DNA of 49,886 nucleotides from Clostridia bacterium (GTDB taxonomy: Bacteria > Bacillota > Clostridia > Christensenellales > CAG-1252): positions 1-49,886 of the forward strand of contig JAGCXI010000048.1 in assembly GCA_017961365.1 (NCBI GenBank), in the 5' to 3' direction. Positions 43,166 to 49,886 of the stretch are shown here, piece by piece (the stretch's first letter is position 1; every line of letters starts with the position of its first letter). Below the pieces are notes generated by a model. That model did not search any database. It was given only the letters and a program-made list of their open reading frames with translations, and was not told the origin of the DNA. Position numbers and translations under genes: made by a program.

Positions 43166-43993
43166 TTACTCCACTTGGAGGAGCTTCGCCGCGTTGTTAT
43201 AAAGGATGTCCTCTCTCTCCTCCTCCGTCAGGGGAAGGGCGAGGAATCTCGCGAGCTCTTCATCGTGTTTCCACATCGGGAAGTCCGTCCCGAAGAAATA
43301 TCTCTCGTGGCCGAAGCGACGAATGAGATCCGCGGCGCGCTGTTTCTCAAGGGCGAAGAGGGAGGAGGACGTATCGAAATACACGTTGGGAAGGTCCTTC
43401 AAACATTCCACTTTGTCCCACACCGAATATCCGCCGAAATGCGCTCCGATAAAGACCTGATCGGGATATTTCTCCGCCATTTTGCGCAAGCGCGCGGGCG
43501 AAGAAAAATCATAACGCTTGTCCCCCATATGCAGAAGGACGGGGAGCCTCCCCTTCGTGACGGCATAGATATTCTCCGCGTCGTCGATATTGAATTTTTG
43601 GAAATCCGGGTGAAGCTTCACGCCCTTCATTCCGCGCGAGATCGCAAGATCCACCTCCGCTTCGATCGCCTCGCTGTCCATCTCGTTATGCAAGGTCATA
43701 AAGCCGATGAACTCGGGGTGCGCCAGCATCTCGGAATAAATGTATTCATTGATGCTGCGGACCTGATGCACGGTGGTGGCTGTGCTATGTACGACGTATT
43801 TCTCCACGCCGATCTTCTCGCCCTCCGCGATGAGGGAAGCGCTGGTGCCGTCCTCGCCCATCGCGATATTATAGAAACTCCCGATCGCCGCCACGGCTTT
43901 CGCCGCGATCTTTTGCGGATAAATATGGCAATGCGCGTCGATGATGCGATATTTCTTCGCAGGCTCTTCTTTTTTGTCTTTCAGTATGATCAT
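43166..43993 (-). CDS. Amidohydrolase-2-family metal hydrolase
   Basis: A 275-residue TIM-barrel protein. The metal-binding IDAHCHIYP (about 18-26), KGVKLHPDFQ, VLLHMGD, FIGAHFGGY and FFGTDFPMW motifs fit the Amidohydrolase_2 family (decarboxylases and lactonases such as ACMSD). Substrate unknown. The ATG overlaps the stop of the HD-domain gene. The product ends with NNAAKLLQ, typical of the family. Fifty-two bases separate it from serS. Confidence 0.86.
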   Translation of the reverse strand: MIILKDKKEEPAKKYRIIDAHCHIYPQKIAAKAVAAIGSFYNIAMGEDGTSASLIAEGEKIGVEKYVVHSTATTVHQVRSINEYIYSEMLAHPEFIGFMTLHNEMDSEAIEAEVDLAISRGMKGVKLHPDFQKFNIDDAENIYAVTKGRLPVLLHMGDKRYDFSSPARLRKMAEKYPDQVFIGAHFGGYSVWDKVECLKDLPNVYFDTSSSLFALEKQRAADLIRRFGHERYFFGTDFPMWKHDEELARFLALPLTEEEREDILYNNAAKLLQVE

Positions 43994-44583
43994 TGCTCGT
44001 CCTTTTTCTCGTCAAAATACGTCGCGAGGAAGTCCGCACTATGCGCAAGCACTGCAAGCGGATATTTCTCAAAGGCATGCCCGACCGTATAGCTTCCGCC
44101 TTTCACCCTGTCGTCGAAGCCGCCCATATGCCAATTGATCGCCATCGCCTCTTCCCTTGTAAGGCGCATAAATCCGCTGATGATATAGACAGACTTTTCG
44201 CCGTGCCCGTAAGGGAGCTCGTCTTCGATGGTGTAATAAGGCTGCTGCTCCCAAACGCCGTCCTTTTTCACGTTGCGATAGGAGACTTTATAATAATTGA
44301 TCTTGCAAACGTCATGCAAAAGCCCGACGATGGCGACGGACTCCGGAGAAATCACGTCCTTCCAGCCTTCGCCGTATTCGCTTTCCACGAGACGAAGCAA
44401 GCGATGATATACGTTCAGGCTGTGATCCAAAAGCCCGCCTTCATAGTCGCTGTGAAACTTGGAAGACGCGGGCGCCGTGAAGAAATCCGACTTGGAGATC
44501 AAATAATCCAAGAGCTTGTCCGCGCCCTCGCGCTTGATCGCCGCGCGATATGTCGTTATGAATTCGTTATCTCTTTTTTCCAT
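43990..44583 (-). CDS. HD-domain protein
   Basis: A 197-residue HD-superfamily phosphohydrolase-like protein. H of GLLDHSLNVYHRL and the HD pair in VGLLHDVCKINYY are present, with a later NWHMGGFDD and AHSADFLATYFD supplying further metal ligands. It could hydrolyse a nucleotide or nucleic acid; the family is broad. The ATG at 44583 follows AAGGA; longer frames lie in the preceding gene. Overlaps the amidohydrolase start by four bases and follows the membrane-protein gene by two. Confidence 0.85.
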   Translation of the reverse strand: MEKRDNEFITTYRAAIKREGADKLLDYLISKSDFFTAPASSKFHSDYEGGLLDHSLNVYHRLLRLVESEYGEGWKDVISPESVAIVGLLHDVCKINYYKVSYRNVKKDGVWEQQPYYTIEDELPYGHGEKSVYIISGFMRLTREEAMAINWHMGGFDDRVKGGSYTVGHAFEKYPLAVLAHSADFLATYFDEKKDEQ

Positions 44584-44585
44584 TT

Positions 44586-47075
44586 TCAGTTCCTTATATC
44601 CGCCATGGAGAAGCCCGCCGCCGCGATGAGAAGCGTCGCAGGCAGGACGCCGCCGACGCGCACGAGGCTCGCGACCGTCATTTCCGTAAAGACGGGCAGG
44701 AGCACCGTCACAAGGAAGAGGCAAGACGCCGCCGCAAGGAGGAACGCCGCAAGATACCCATTCGCGCTGCGGGAAAGATCTTTCTTATTTACGCCGATGA
44801 GGGTCATCACGATCGAGAGACCCACGATGCCCATCAAGGCGTATCCGATGATATCCGCGCCCAATGCAAAGTCCGCTTTTACGATGGGCAGGACGATGAG
44901 CGCCGCGCCGCCGAGAAGGACGAGCGCCGCATAGACGAGCGCGGGGATGCCCGCTTTGAAGGAGAATGCATAGTCGTCTTTCGCACGCGCGAAGGACGCT
45001 ATATACAAGGCCGCCGCCGCAAGGAGGATGCCGTATCCGCCCGCAAGGATATACGCGCCGTAAGAGGCAAGGATCGTGGGCAGCCCGTCATAAGGAATGA
45101 AGAAGAATGCGCCGCCGTTTAAAGTCCAAAGACGGAACAGGGCAATGACGATGTCCGCGACCAAAAGCAGGACGGAGCCGACTCTGCCTTTCTTGCCGGT
45201 GATGCCGAGCACGGCGATGACCGCGATGAGTCCGTAATAGATCGCCGTAATGATCGTGAGGAAAAGATCGCCTCCGAAAACGGGGAGCTTGGAGAGAATG
45301 GTCTCGATCAAGCTCGCGGGCAAAAGGCTGATGAGCGCGGGCGCCTCGGCATACGCGGCTCCGGCGTAATTCCCCGCAAGGAAGTATGTCGCCGCCGCGG
45401 CATTCCTGACGAAAAGCCCGTATGCGAAATCAAAGAGAACGAACAAGATGGAGAAAGCGAAGATCAACGCCGCCACGGGACGAGCGAAGAGATTATTCTT
45501 CGTCGAAGTCTCCTTCTCCTTCTTTTGCTGTTTTTCCTCCGCAACGCGCAACGCGCGCGCCACTTCGTGCGCGGACTTGGCGGTACGCTTCTTGACGGCG
45601 TAGTTACGCACGTCGATCTCGCCCGCCGCCGCAAAATCTTCATCCGAATAAGCAGGTTCTTCCTCGGAAGCCTGCTCTGCGGGGGTTTCCGCAGAAGCTT
45701 CGGGCTCTTTCGTCGCAGGGGCAGCCGCCTCCGCAGACGCAAGCGCGGCGTCCAAAGAATATTCATCGTCCTCGCCGGAGCTCTCTTCCTCCGCCTTCGG
45801 CTCTTCTTCAAGCGTCAAAGGCGCTTCCTCTTTCGGCTCTTCCGCAAGCGTGAGCTCTTCGGGGACAGGCGCTTGCTCCTCGACGGGAGCGGGCGCGACC
45901 TCCGCCTCTGCCACAGGCGCAGATTCTTCCGTCATCTCGACAGGCGTCTCGGCAGGGATCTCTTCTTTTATGTCCGCATCCGCGGGCGTTTCTTTTGCGG
46001 GAATTTCTTCCGTCGCCTCATCGGCGGGCGCTTCGGGGGCTTCCGCAGTCTCCGTCGCGCTCTCCTCTATGGGGGCGGGCGTCTCGACGACTTCTTCGGC
46101 AGGCTCGACTACAGGCTCTGCGATTTCCTCGGCGGACTCGACTACAGGCTCTGCGACGGGCTCCGCCGTCACGGGCTCTTCCGCGATCTCGATATCCGCT
46201 TCGGGAGCAGCTTCTTCAAGGCTCGGCTCTTCCGTCTTCTCTTCATTCTTCACGTCTTCGAGGGGGCTATCCGAGAAAAGATCGTTCGTGGCTTCCGTTT
46301 CGCTCGGCGACGTCTCGGGGAGCGGATTTTCCACAAGGGGCTCCTCTGTCTCGGGCGCGGCTTCCACTTCAAGGTCGGGCGTCTCCGCGTCGTCTTCGGA
46401 GGAGAGATCCTTCAGCCCTTCGCCGAGCGCCTCTTCTTCCTGCGGCGCTTCCGCCTCTTCTGCCTCTTCGGTCTCTTCCGCGGGCGCTTCGGGGACTTCG
46501 TCCTCCAAAGAAACGGAGCCATAGACCGTGGGCTCTTCTTTTGCGATATCGTCGGGGATGTCTTCGTCCATCATGGCGAGCTCTTCGTCCGAGATCTCAT
46601 TCGGATTCACTTCCTCCGCGACGGGCTCGACAGGGGTCTCCGCCGTCTCTTCGGGGATCTCGCTCTCCGCTTCGGACGCGGGGGTCTCCTCTGCTGTCGC
46701 TACGGGCTCTTCCGCCGTCTCATCGAAACTCGCGGCAAGCGCCATTGCCTCTTCCTCGGACATCGTCTCTTCCGCGGCGGGCTCTTCCGCTACAGGCGTT
46801 GCGGGCGCGCTGACTTCTTCTGCGGGCGTCTCGGGGATCGGCTCCTCCGCAACGGGAGCGACCGTCTCTTCCACGGGCGCGGCGACCTGCTCTTCCACCT
46901 CGGGAAGACCTGCCGCAAGCCTTCTCTTCCGCTCGCGTTCCGCCTCCACTTCCGCGACGGTCTTACTGCTCTTTCTGAGCAATGCGCCGCATTCCGGACA
47001 TCTCACTTCGGGAGCGCTCAAATCGACTTTGATAAAAGACGAACATTTCGGGCAACGTCCTACAGCGTTTTTCAT
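44586..47075 (-). CDS. Zinc-ribbon membrane protein with a 450-residue acidic disordered region
   Basis: An 829-residue protein of unknown function. Residues 8-33 form a zinc ribbon (RCPKCSS and RCPECGALLRK). Residues about 35-480 are low complexity, dominated by Glu, Ala, Pro, Val and Thr, with phrases such as PVAEEPA and EEVVETPA, almost free of hydrophobic clusters. Residues about 500-525 are basic and helical. Residues 527-829 hold about nine transmembrane helices. AAGGAGG precedes the ATG. It heads the operon to HD, amidohydrolase, serS and SIS genes. The ribbon would lie in the cytoplasm, separated from the membrane by a flexible negative tether. Confidence 0.85.
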   Translation of the reverse strand: MKNAVGRCPKCSSFIKVDLSAPEVRCPECGALLRKSSKTVAEVEAERERKRRLAAGLPEVEEQVAAPVEETVAPVAEEPIPETPAEEVSAPATPVAEEPAAEETMSEEEAMALAASFDETAEEPVATAEETPASEAESEIPEETAETPVEPVAEEVNPNEISDEELAMMDEDIPDDIAKEEPTVYGSVSLEDEVPEAPAEETEEAEEAEAPQEEEALGEGLKDLSSEDDAETPDLEVEAAPETEEPLVENPLPETSPSETEATNDLFSDSPLEDVKNEEKTEEPSLEEAAPEADIEIAEEPVTAEPVAEPVVESAEEIAEPVVEPAEEVVETPAPIEESATETAEAPEAPADEATEEIPAKETPADADIKEEIPAETPVEMTEESAPVAEAEVAPAPVEEQAPVPEELTLAEEPKEEAPLTLEEEPKAEEESSGEDDEYSLDAALASAEAAAPATKEPEASAETPAEQASEEEPAYSDEDFAAAGEIDVRNYAVKKRTAKSAHEVARALRVAEEKQQKKEKETSTKNNLFARPVAALIFAFSILFVLFDFAYGLFVRNAAAATYFLAGNYAGAAYAEAPALISLLPASLIETILSKLPVFGGDLFLTIITAIYYGLIAVIAVLGITGKKGRVGSVLLLVADIVIALFRLWTLNGGAFFFIPYDGLPTILASYGAYILAGGYGILLAAAALYIASFARAKDDYAFSFKAGIPALVYAALVLLGGAALIVLPIVKADFALGADIIGYALMGIVGLSIVMTLIGVNKKDLSRSANGYLAAFLLAAASCLFLVTVLLPVFTEMTVASLVRVGGVLPATLLIAAAGFSMADIRN

Positions 47076-47120
47076 ACATCCTCCTTGTCAAAGCGCGTGC
47101 GCGCTTGAAAGTTTTATATT

Positions 47121-47150
47121 AGTATACTACTAAATTTAATGTAGTGGCAA
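47121..47150 (-). promoter_or_regulatory. Sigma-A promoter of the zinc-ribbon operon
   Basis: TTGCCA (47150-47145), 18-base spacer, TATACT (47126-47121) on the minus strand, 45 bases before the ATG. Confidence 0.7.
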
Positions 47151-47274
47151 CAAAAAACATTCCTCGAAAAGCAAAGTCTTTCCGACTTCTCCCCTTTTCT
47201 CCCTTGGCGAGCGATTTCACGGGAAAAATTCATTGAATTTTCATTTGTCGGAAGCCCCGCCTCGTTCTTTACGC

Positions 47275-47311
47275 AAAAAAAGAAGGCGGCAAGGTGTCCC
47301 GCGCCGTCTTC
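47275..47311 (-). terminator. Terminator of the 35-residue peptide gene
   Basis: On the minus strand GAAGACGGC pairs with GCCGCCTTC (one mismatch) around a 12-base loop, followed by TTTTTTT. It ends about 60 bases after the peptide stop. Between it and the zinc-ribbon promoter (47151-47274) I see no gene. Confidence 0.75.
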
Positions 47312-47368
47312 GGTGCGCCCGAAAGGTCTCGGGCAGGAGAGACTTGCGTCTCTCGGTCGGTAGTGTGC

Positions 47369-47476
47369 TTACTTGCAGCTGCCGCAATTCGAGCAATTCG
47401 AAGCGTCGCGCTTTACGGACGTGCTCTTCTTCGTGCCCTTTGCCGTGCTGCCGGTTTTGGTGTTCGACTGTTTCAT
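47369..47476 (-). CDS. Tiny 35-residue protein with C-terminal CxxCxxC
   Basis: The frame begins MKQSNTKTGSTAKGTKKS and ends NCSNCGSCK followed by TAA. AGGAGGT lies at ideal spacing before the ATG at 47476, and a good terminator follows, so this is a convincing expressed mini-gene though too short for most gene callers. The product is basic and rich in Ser, Thr and Lys, without hydrophobic segments; all three cysteines lie in the last eight residues as C-x2-C-x2-C. It could bind metal, be a spore-associated small protein, or be the precursor of a modified peptide, though no maturation enzyme is adjacent. I do not recognise the family. Confidence 0.65.
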   Translation of the reverse strand: MKQSNTKTGSTAKGTKKSTSVKRDASNCSNCGSCK

Positions 47477-47591
47477 AGCATTACCTCCTACGATTATCTT
47501 GTGTAAGAGCGGGAGTCGTCATACGCAAGAGTAAAATTTTCCATTTCCGATCCGACGCATAGCCCAAGGATCCGCAGCGCATACTTTAACT

Positions 47592-47732
47592 ATGAAAAAG
47601 GATAGAAATCAAAAGGATATCAATCCGACAGACAGAATGATCCAAGCCAATAAGGACGAAGCGGAGAGCACCCTCCGCCTTTGGGGGATGAAAGAGAGGA
47701 AGCATTTGCAGCCGAAAAAAGGCGCAAAATAA
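47592..47732 (+). CDS. Possible 46-residue charged protein
   Basis: The frame starts MKKDRNQKDINPTDRM and ends QPKKGAK. Charged and helical, with codon use like its neighbours. There is no Shine-Dalgarno before the ATG and the upstream CATACT is too close to serve it, so the evidence is only the open frame and its composition. It lies divergent from the 35-residue peptide gene and convergent with the YhcH gene. Confidence 0.35.
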   Translation: MKKDRNQKDINPTDRMIQANKDEAESTLRLWGMKERKHLQPKKGAK

Positions 47733-47770
47733 AAAAGTCCGCCATGCATAGACGCAAGGCGAAACTTTCT
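47732..47770 (-). terminator. Probable terminator after the YhcH-family gene
   Basis: On the minus strand AAAGT..CGCC pairs imperfectly with GGCG.ACTTT and is followed by TTTTTTATTTT. The stem has a bulge, so this is moderate evidence. Confidence 0.5.
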
Positions 47771-47797
47771 TCTTTTAATCGGATATTTCCAGAAAAA

Positions 47798-48244
47798 TCA
47801 ATAAACCATCGGAACTTTCACGACGACTTTTTCCACGTGAGATCCGTCGCCCTGCTGAGGACGATGAGCGTCCTCGGGAAATACGATGACGAAATCTCCG
47901 TCCGTGAGCGTCAAAAGATCCACTTCGCCCTTATAAAAGGCGACGTCCTTCTCCGCAAACTTGTCTTCGTACATCGTCTGCGTGGAGAGATCCGCCACGC
48001 CGAAGAGCTCTTTTCCTTTCAAGACGCATTGAATGTCGATATATTTCTTATGCGCCTCGATCTTACAATTCTCCTCCGCCTTGGTGTCATAGCTCTGAAC
48101 GAGCGCGAAAACGCCGTCACCGAGCTCATATCTCCCCACCTCTTTGGGCTGCGCAAGTGCCTCTTTCAGAAAGGCGAACGCCGCCTTGAAGCCGGGATTG
48201 ACCCCTTCGTACAGCGCGCTATATGCCACTTTGTCTTTGATCAT
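47798..48244 (-). CDS. YhcH/YjgK/YiaL-family protein
   Basis: A 148-residue cupin-like protein of the DUF386 family (EbgC-like). Typical segments are HKKYIDIQCVLKGKE and DGDFVIVFPEDAHRPQQ, which bear the likely metal-binding His and Glu. Members occur in sugar-acid and sialic-acid operons, where anomerase or isomerase roles have been suggested. AAGGAGG precedes the ATG. It follows the SDR gene on the same strand but has its own promoter, so co-expression is not certain. Confidence 0.9.
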   Translation of the reverse strand: MIKDKVAYSALYEGVNPGFKAAFAFLKEALAQPKEVGRYELGDGVFALVQSYDTKAEENCKIEAHKKYIDIQCVLKGKELFGVADLSTQTMYEDKFAEKDVAFYKGEVDLLTLTDGDFVIVFPEDAHRPQQGDGSHVEKVVVKVPMVY

Positions 48245-48339
48245 ATTTGCCTCCTTTCCTGCCGTTTAGACAGATAAATATTCCGATCTTTCCGAGCAAA
48301 ACGACGTTTCCCCTCTTGCCGCTTCTTGCTCGCATCCTC

Positions 48340-48368
48340 ATTATACTACGCCTGCGTCAAAAAGGCAA
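48340..48368 (-). promoter_or_regulatory. Sigma-A promoter of the YhcH gene
   Basis: TTGCCT (48368-48363), 17-base spacer, perfect TATAAT (48345-48340) on the minus strand. Confidence 0.72.
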
Positions 48369-48377
48369 GAGGACGAA

Positions 48378-48404
48378 ATAAAGAGAGACCGCTCGCGCAG
48401 TCTC
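48378..48404 (-). terminator. Terminator after the SDR gene
   Basis: On the minus strand GAGAC and GTCTC flank a GC-rich loop and are followed by TCTTTATTT, 36 bases after the SDR stop. The stem is short. Confidence 0.55.
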
Positions 48405-48439
48405 CCTTGCTTTATATTCGTGAGGTCTGCCCTTCTCCC

Positions 48440-49234
48440 TTATTTCGGCTGCTTGCCGATATAGGCGAGGATGCCGCCGTCCACGTAAAGGATATGTCCG
48501 TTCACGAAGTTCGAAGCGTCGGACGCAAGGAACACGGCGGGACCTTGGAGATCCTCGGGATTTCCCCAGCGCGCCGCGGGGGTCTTCGCGATGATGAACT
48601 GATCGAAGGGATGACGGCTGCCGTCGGGCTGGATCTCGCGGAGCGGCGCAGTCTGCGGCGTCGCGATATACCCCGGGCCGATGCCGTTACATTGGATATT
48701 GTATTCGCCGTACTCCGAAGCGATGTTTTTCGTGAGCATCTTGAGTCCGCCCTTCGCGGCGGCATATGCGCTCACGGTCTCTCTGCCGAGCTCGCTCATC
48801 ATGGAGCAGATATTGATGATCTTTCCGTGACCTTTCTTGATCATGGAAGGAATGACGGCTTTCGCCACGATGAAAGGCGCGTTGAGGTCCACGTCGATGA
48901 CCTGACGGAATTCTGCCGCCGTCATCTCGCACATCGGGATCCTCTTGATGATGCCCGCGTTATTCACAAGAATGTCGATCACGCCGACTTCCTCTTCCAC
49001 TTTCTTGACGAGAGCATTCACCGCGTCCTCATTGGTCACGTCGCAGACATAGCCATGCGCCTTGATGCCGAGCTCCGCATAAGCGGCGATGCCTTTATCC
49101 ACGAGCTCTTGTTTGATGTCGTTGAAAACGATGGTCGCGCCGGCTTTCGCATAAGCGGTCGCGATCGCAAAACCGATGCCGTAGCTTGCGCCCGTCACAA
49201 GTGCCACTTTCCCTTCCAAACTGAAGATATTCAT
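48440..49234 (-). CDS. SDR oxidoreductase, gluconate 5-dehydrogenase-like
   Basis: A 264-residue short-chain dehydrogenase. TGASYGIG is at 14-21, NNAG at 91-94, catalytic S144, Y157 and K161, and GPGYIATPQTAPLRE is typical of the gluconate 5-dehydrogenase (IdnO/Ga5DH) and 2-deoxygluconate 3-dehydrogenase (KduD) branch. It probably interconverts a sugar acid and its keto form with NAD(P)H. GAGGTG lies before the ATG. With UxaA and UxaB it supports a sugar-acid diet. The 130 bases upstream contain a TATAAT near 49300 but no good -35. Confidence 0.9.
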   Translation of the reverse strand: MNIFSLEGKVALVTGASYGIGFAIATAYAKAGATIVFNDIKQELVDKGIAAYAELGIKAHGYVCDVTNEDAVNALVKKVEEEVGVIDILVNNAGIIKRIPMCEMTAAEFRQVIDVDLNAPFIVAKAVIPSMIKKGHGKIINICSMMSELGRETVSAYAAAKGGLKMLTKNIASEYGEYNIQCNGIGPGYIATPQTAPLREIQPDGSRHPFDQFIIAKTPAARWGNPEDLQGPAVFLASDASNFVNGHILYVDGGILAYIGKQPK

Positions 49235-49364
49235 TTACACACCTCTTAAAAACGTCTGTATTTTCCCGCCCCGCAATGCGGGACTTGATCGGAATATAAT
49301 CATTATATCATATCACAAAGGAAAAAGCGCGTTATTTTTATGCAAATACGAAAAATAGACTTGT

Positions 49365-49403
49365 AAAAACGGAAAAAGGGGACTTCTATCGAAATCCCCT
49401 TTT
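49365..49403 (-). terminator. Terminator of the rRNA operon
   Basis: On the minus strand a perfect 9-bp stem AAAAGGGGA/TCCCCTTTT is followed by CCGTTTTTAC, a few bases after the 5S gene. Confidence 0.85.
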
Positions 49404-49410
49404 AGTGATA

Positions 49411-49526
49411 TCCGGCGGCTTCATTATCTCCCGGGCCGTGACCAGCCAAGTACTTCCTGCGTTAAGAGGCTTAACTTCCGTGTTCGGGATGAGAACGGGT
49501 GGGTCCCTCTTGCCATTGCCACCGGA
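49411..49526 (-). rRNA. rrf: 5S ribosomal RNA
   Basis: About 116 bases whose ends pair (TCCGGTGGC with GCCGCCGGA). Conserved internal segments CCCACCCGTTC, CCGAACACGGAAGTTAAGC and a loop-E-type AGTACTTGG are visible on the minus strand. It follows 23S rRNA by about 85 bases and precedes a terminator. Ends are accurate to a few bases. Confidence 0.95.
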
Positions 49527-49612
49527 ATGGTTGGATATGCTTGCACATCCACAACTGCATAGTTCAATTAGCTTGCTTCAGACACATATTTTTGCCTAAC
49601 CAAAATTGTTTG

Positions 49613-49886
49613 TGATTAAGCCCTTGACCTATTAGTATCGGTCAGCTGAATACATTACTGTACTTACACCTCCGACCTATCGACCTTGTCGTCTTCAAGG
49701 GGTCTTCTTATCTTTCGATACGGGATATCTCATCTTGAGGTGGGTTTCACGCTTAGATGCCTTCAGCGTTTATCCCATCCGCACTTCGCTACCCGGCTGT
49801 GCCGCTGGCGCGACAACCGGTGCACAATAGGTGCGTTCATCCTGGTCCTCTCGTACTAGGGACAAATCCTCTCAAATATCCTACGC
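49613..49886 (-). rRNA. rrl: 23S ribosomal RNA, 3' end (partial)
   Basis: The last about 274 bases of 23S rRNA. The sarcin-ricin loop AGTACGAGAGGACC lies at about 49858-49845, and the typical 3' end GACCGATACTAATAGGTC with GGCTTAATCAC finishes near 49613. The rest lies beyond the window. The 85-base spacer to 5S contains no tRNA. Confidence 0.95.

Noticed and set aside
45525-47108. Plus-strand frame rich in Arg, Phe and Leu
   Set aside because: It is the complement of the Glu/Ala/Pro-rich tether of the zinc-ribbon protein and has no start signals.
49235-49360. tRNA gene between the SDR gene and the rRNA genes
   Set aside because: No T-arm GTTCGA-type motif or cloverleaf pairing could be found.

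Overview
The window looks like a chromosomal segment of an endospore-forming, GC-rich member of the Bacillota, class Clostridia. It carries yabP, yabQ and spoIIE, a tryptophan T-box, the yaaO-holB-ricT core cluster, Shine-Dalgarno sites of the GGAGG type and consensus sigma-A promoters (TTGACA-N17-TACAAT). The surface lipoproteins with Cthe_2159-like, CBM_X2-like, InlB-like and DUF6273-like domains resemble those of uncultured gut Clostridia such as Christensenellales. That placement is inference. Almost everything is housekeeping or surface biology. I see no prophage, insertion sequence, CRISPR array or tRNA gene.

Layout. 1-6.1 kb: a large membrane-anchored surface protein (minus, runs off the left edge) divergent from a beta-helix carbohydrate-binding lipoprotein. 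6.1-6.7 kb: a repeat region with seven consecutive three-base-loop hairpins. 6.7-8.5 kb: a TrpB2-type enzyme under a Trp T-box. 8.6-9.4 kb: yabPQ. 9.5-18.2 kb: one long plus-strand operon (degenerate hydrolase, lepB, lipoprotein, SDR, phosphoglucomutase, yaaO, holB, ricT). 18.3-25.1 kb: minus-strand secG, then smpB-metY-metA-ATP-grasp-TPR-DUF4037-mutY. 25.2-29.1 kb: spoIIE and gltX, divergent. 29.2-36.1 kb: a Cys-rich lipoprotein, then uxaB-uxaA-radC and a 50-residue protein. 36.2-40.7 kb: HtrA-like protease, pdp and a DUF975 protein, and a PAP2 phosphatase. 40.8-47.1 kb: a minus-strand operon (zinc-ribbon membrane protein, HD protein, amidohydrolase, serS, SIS protein). 47.3-49.2 kb: two tiny ORFs, a YhcH-family protein and a gluconate-5-dehydrogenase-type SDR. 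The right edge holds 5S rRNA and the 3' end of 23S rRNA, both on the minus strand.

Functional themes. (i) Sulfur amino-acid synthesis: MetA has Glu at position 111, which predicts O-acetylhomoserine as product, matching the adjacent MetY. (ii) Hexuronate use: UxaB and UxaA, the SDR, the YhcH protein and the Cthe_2159-like lipoprotein point to pectin-type acid sugars. (iii) Secretion and envelope: SecG, signal peptidase I, PAP2, HtrA-like protease and five large surface or membrane proteins. (iv) Sporulation. The least explained items are the hairpin array, smpB sitting directly behind a terminator, the ATP-grasp/TPR/DUF4037 cassette, the Cys-tailed 35-residue peptide and the acidic zinc-ribbon membrane protein. 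Long ORFs antisense to many genes are codon-bias shadows and were not annotated.
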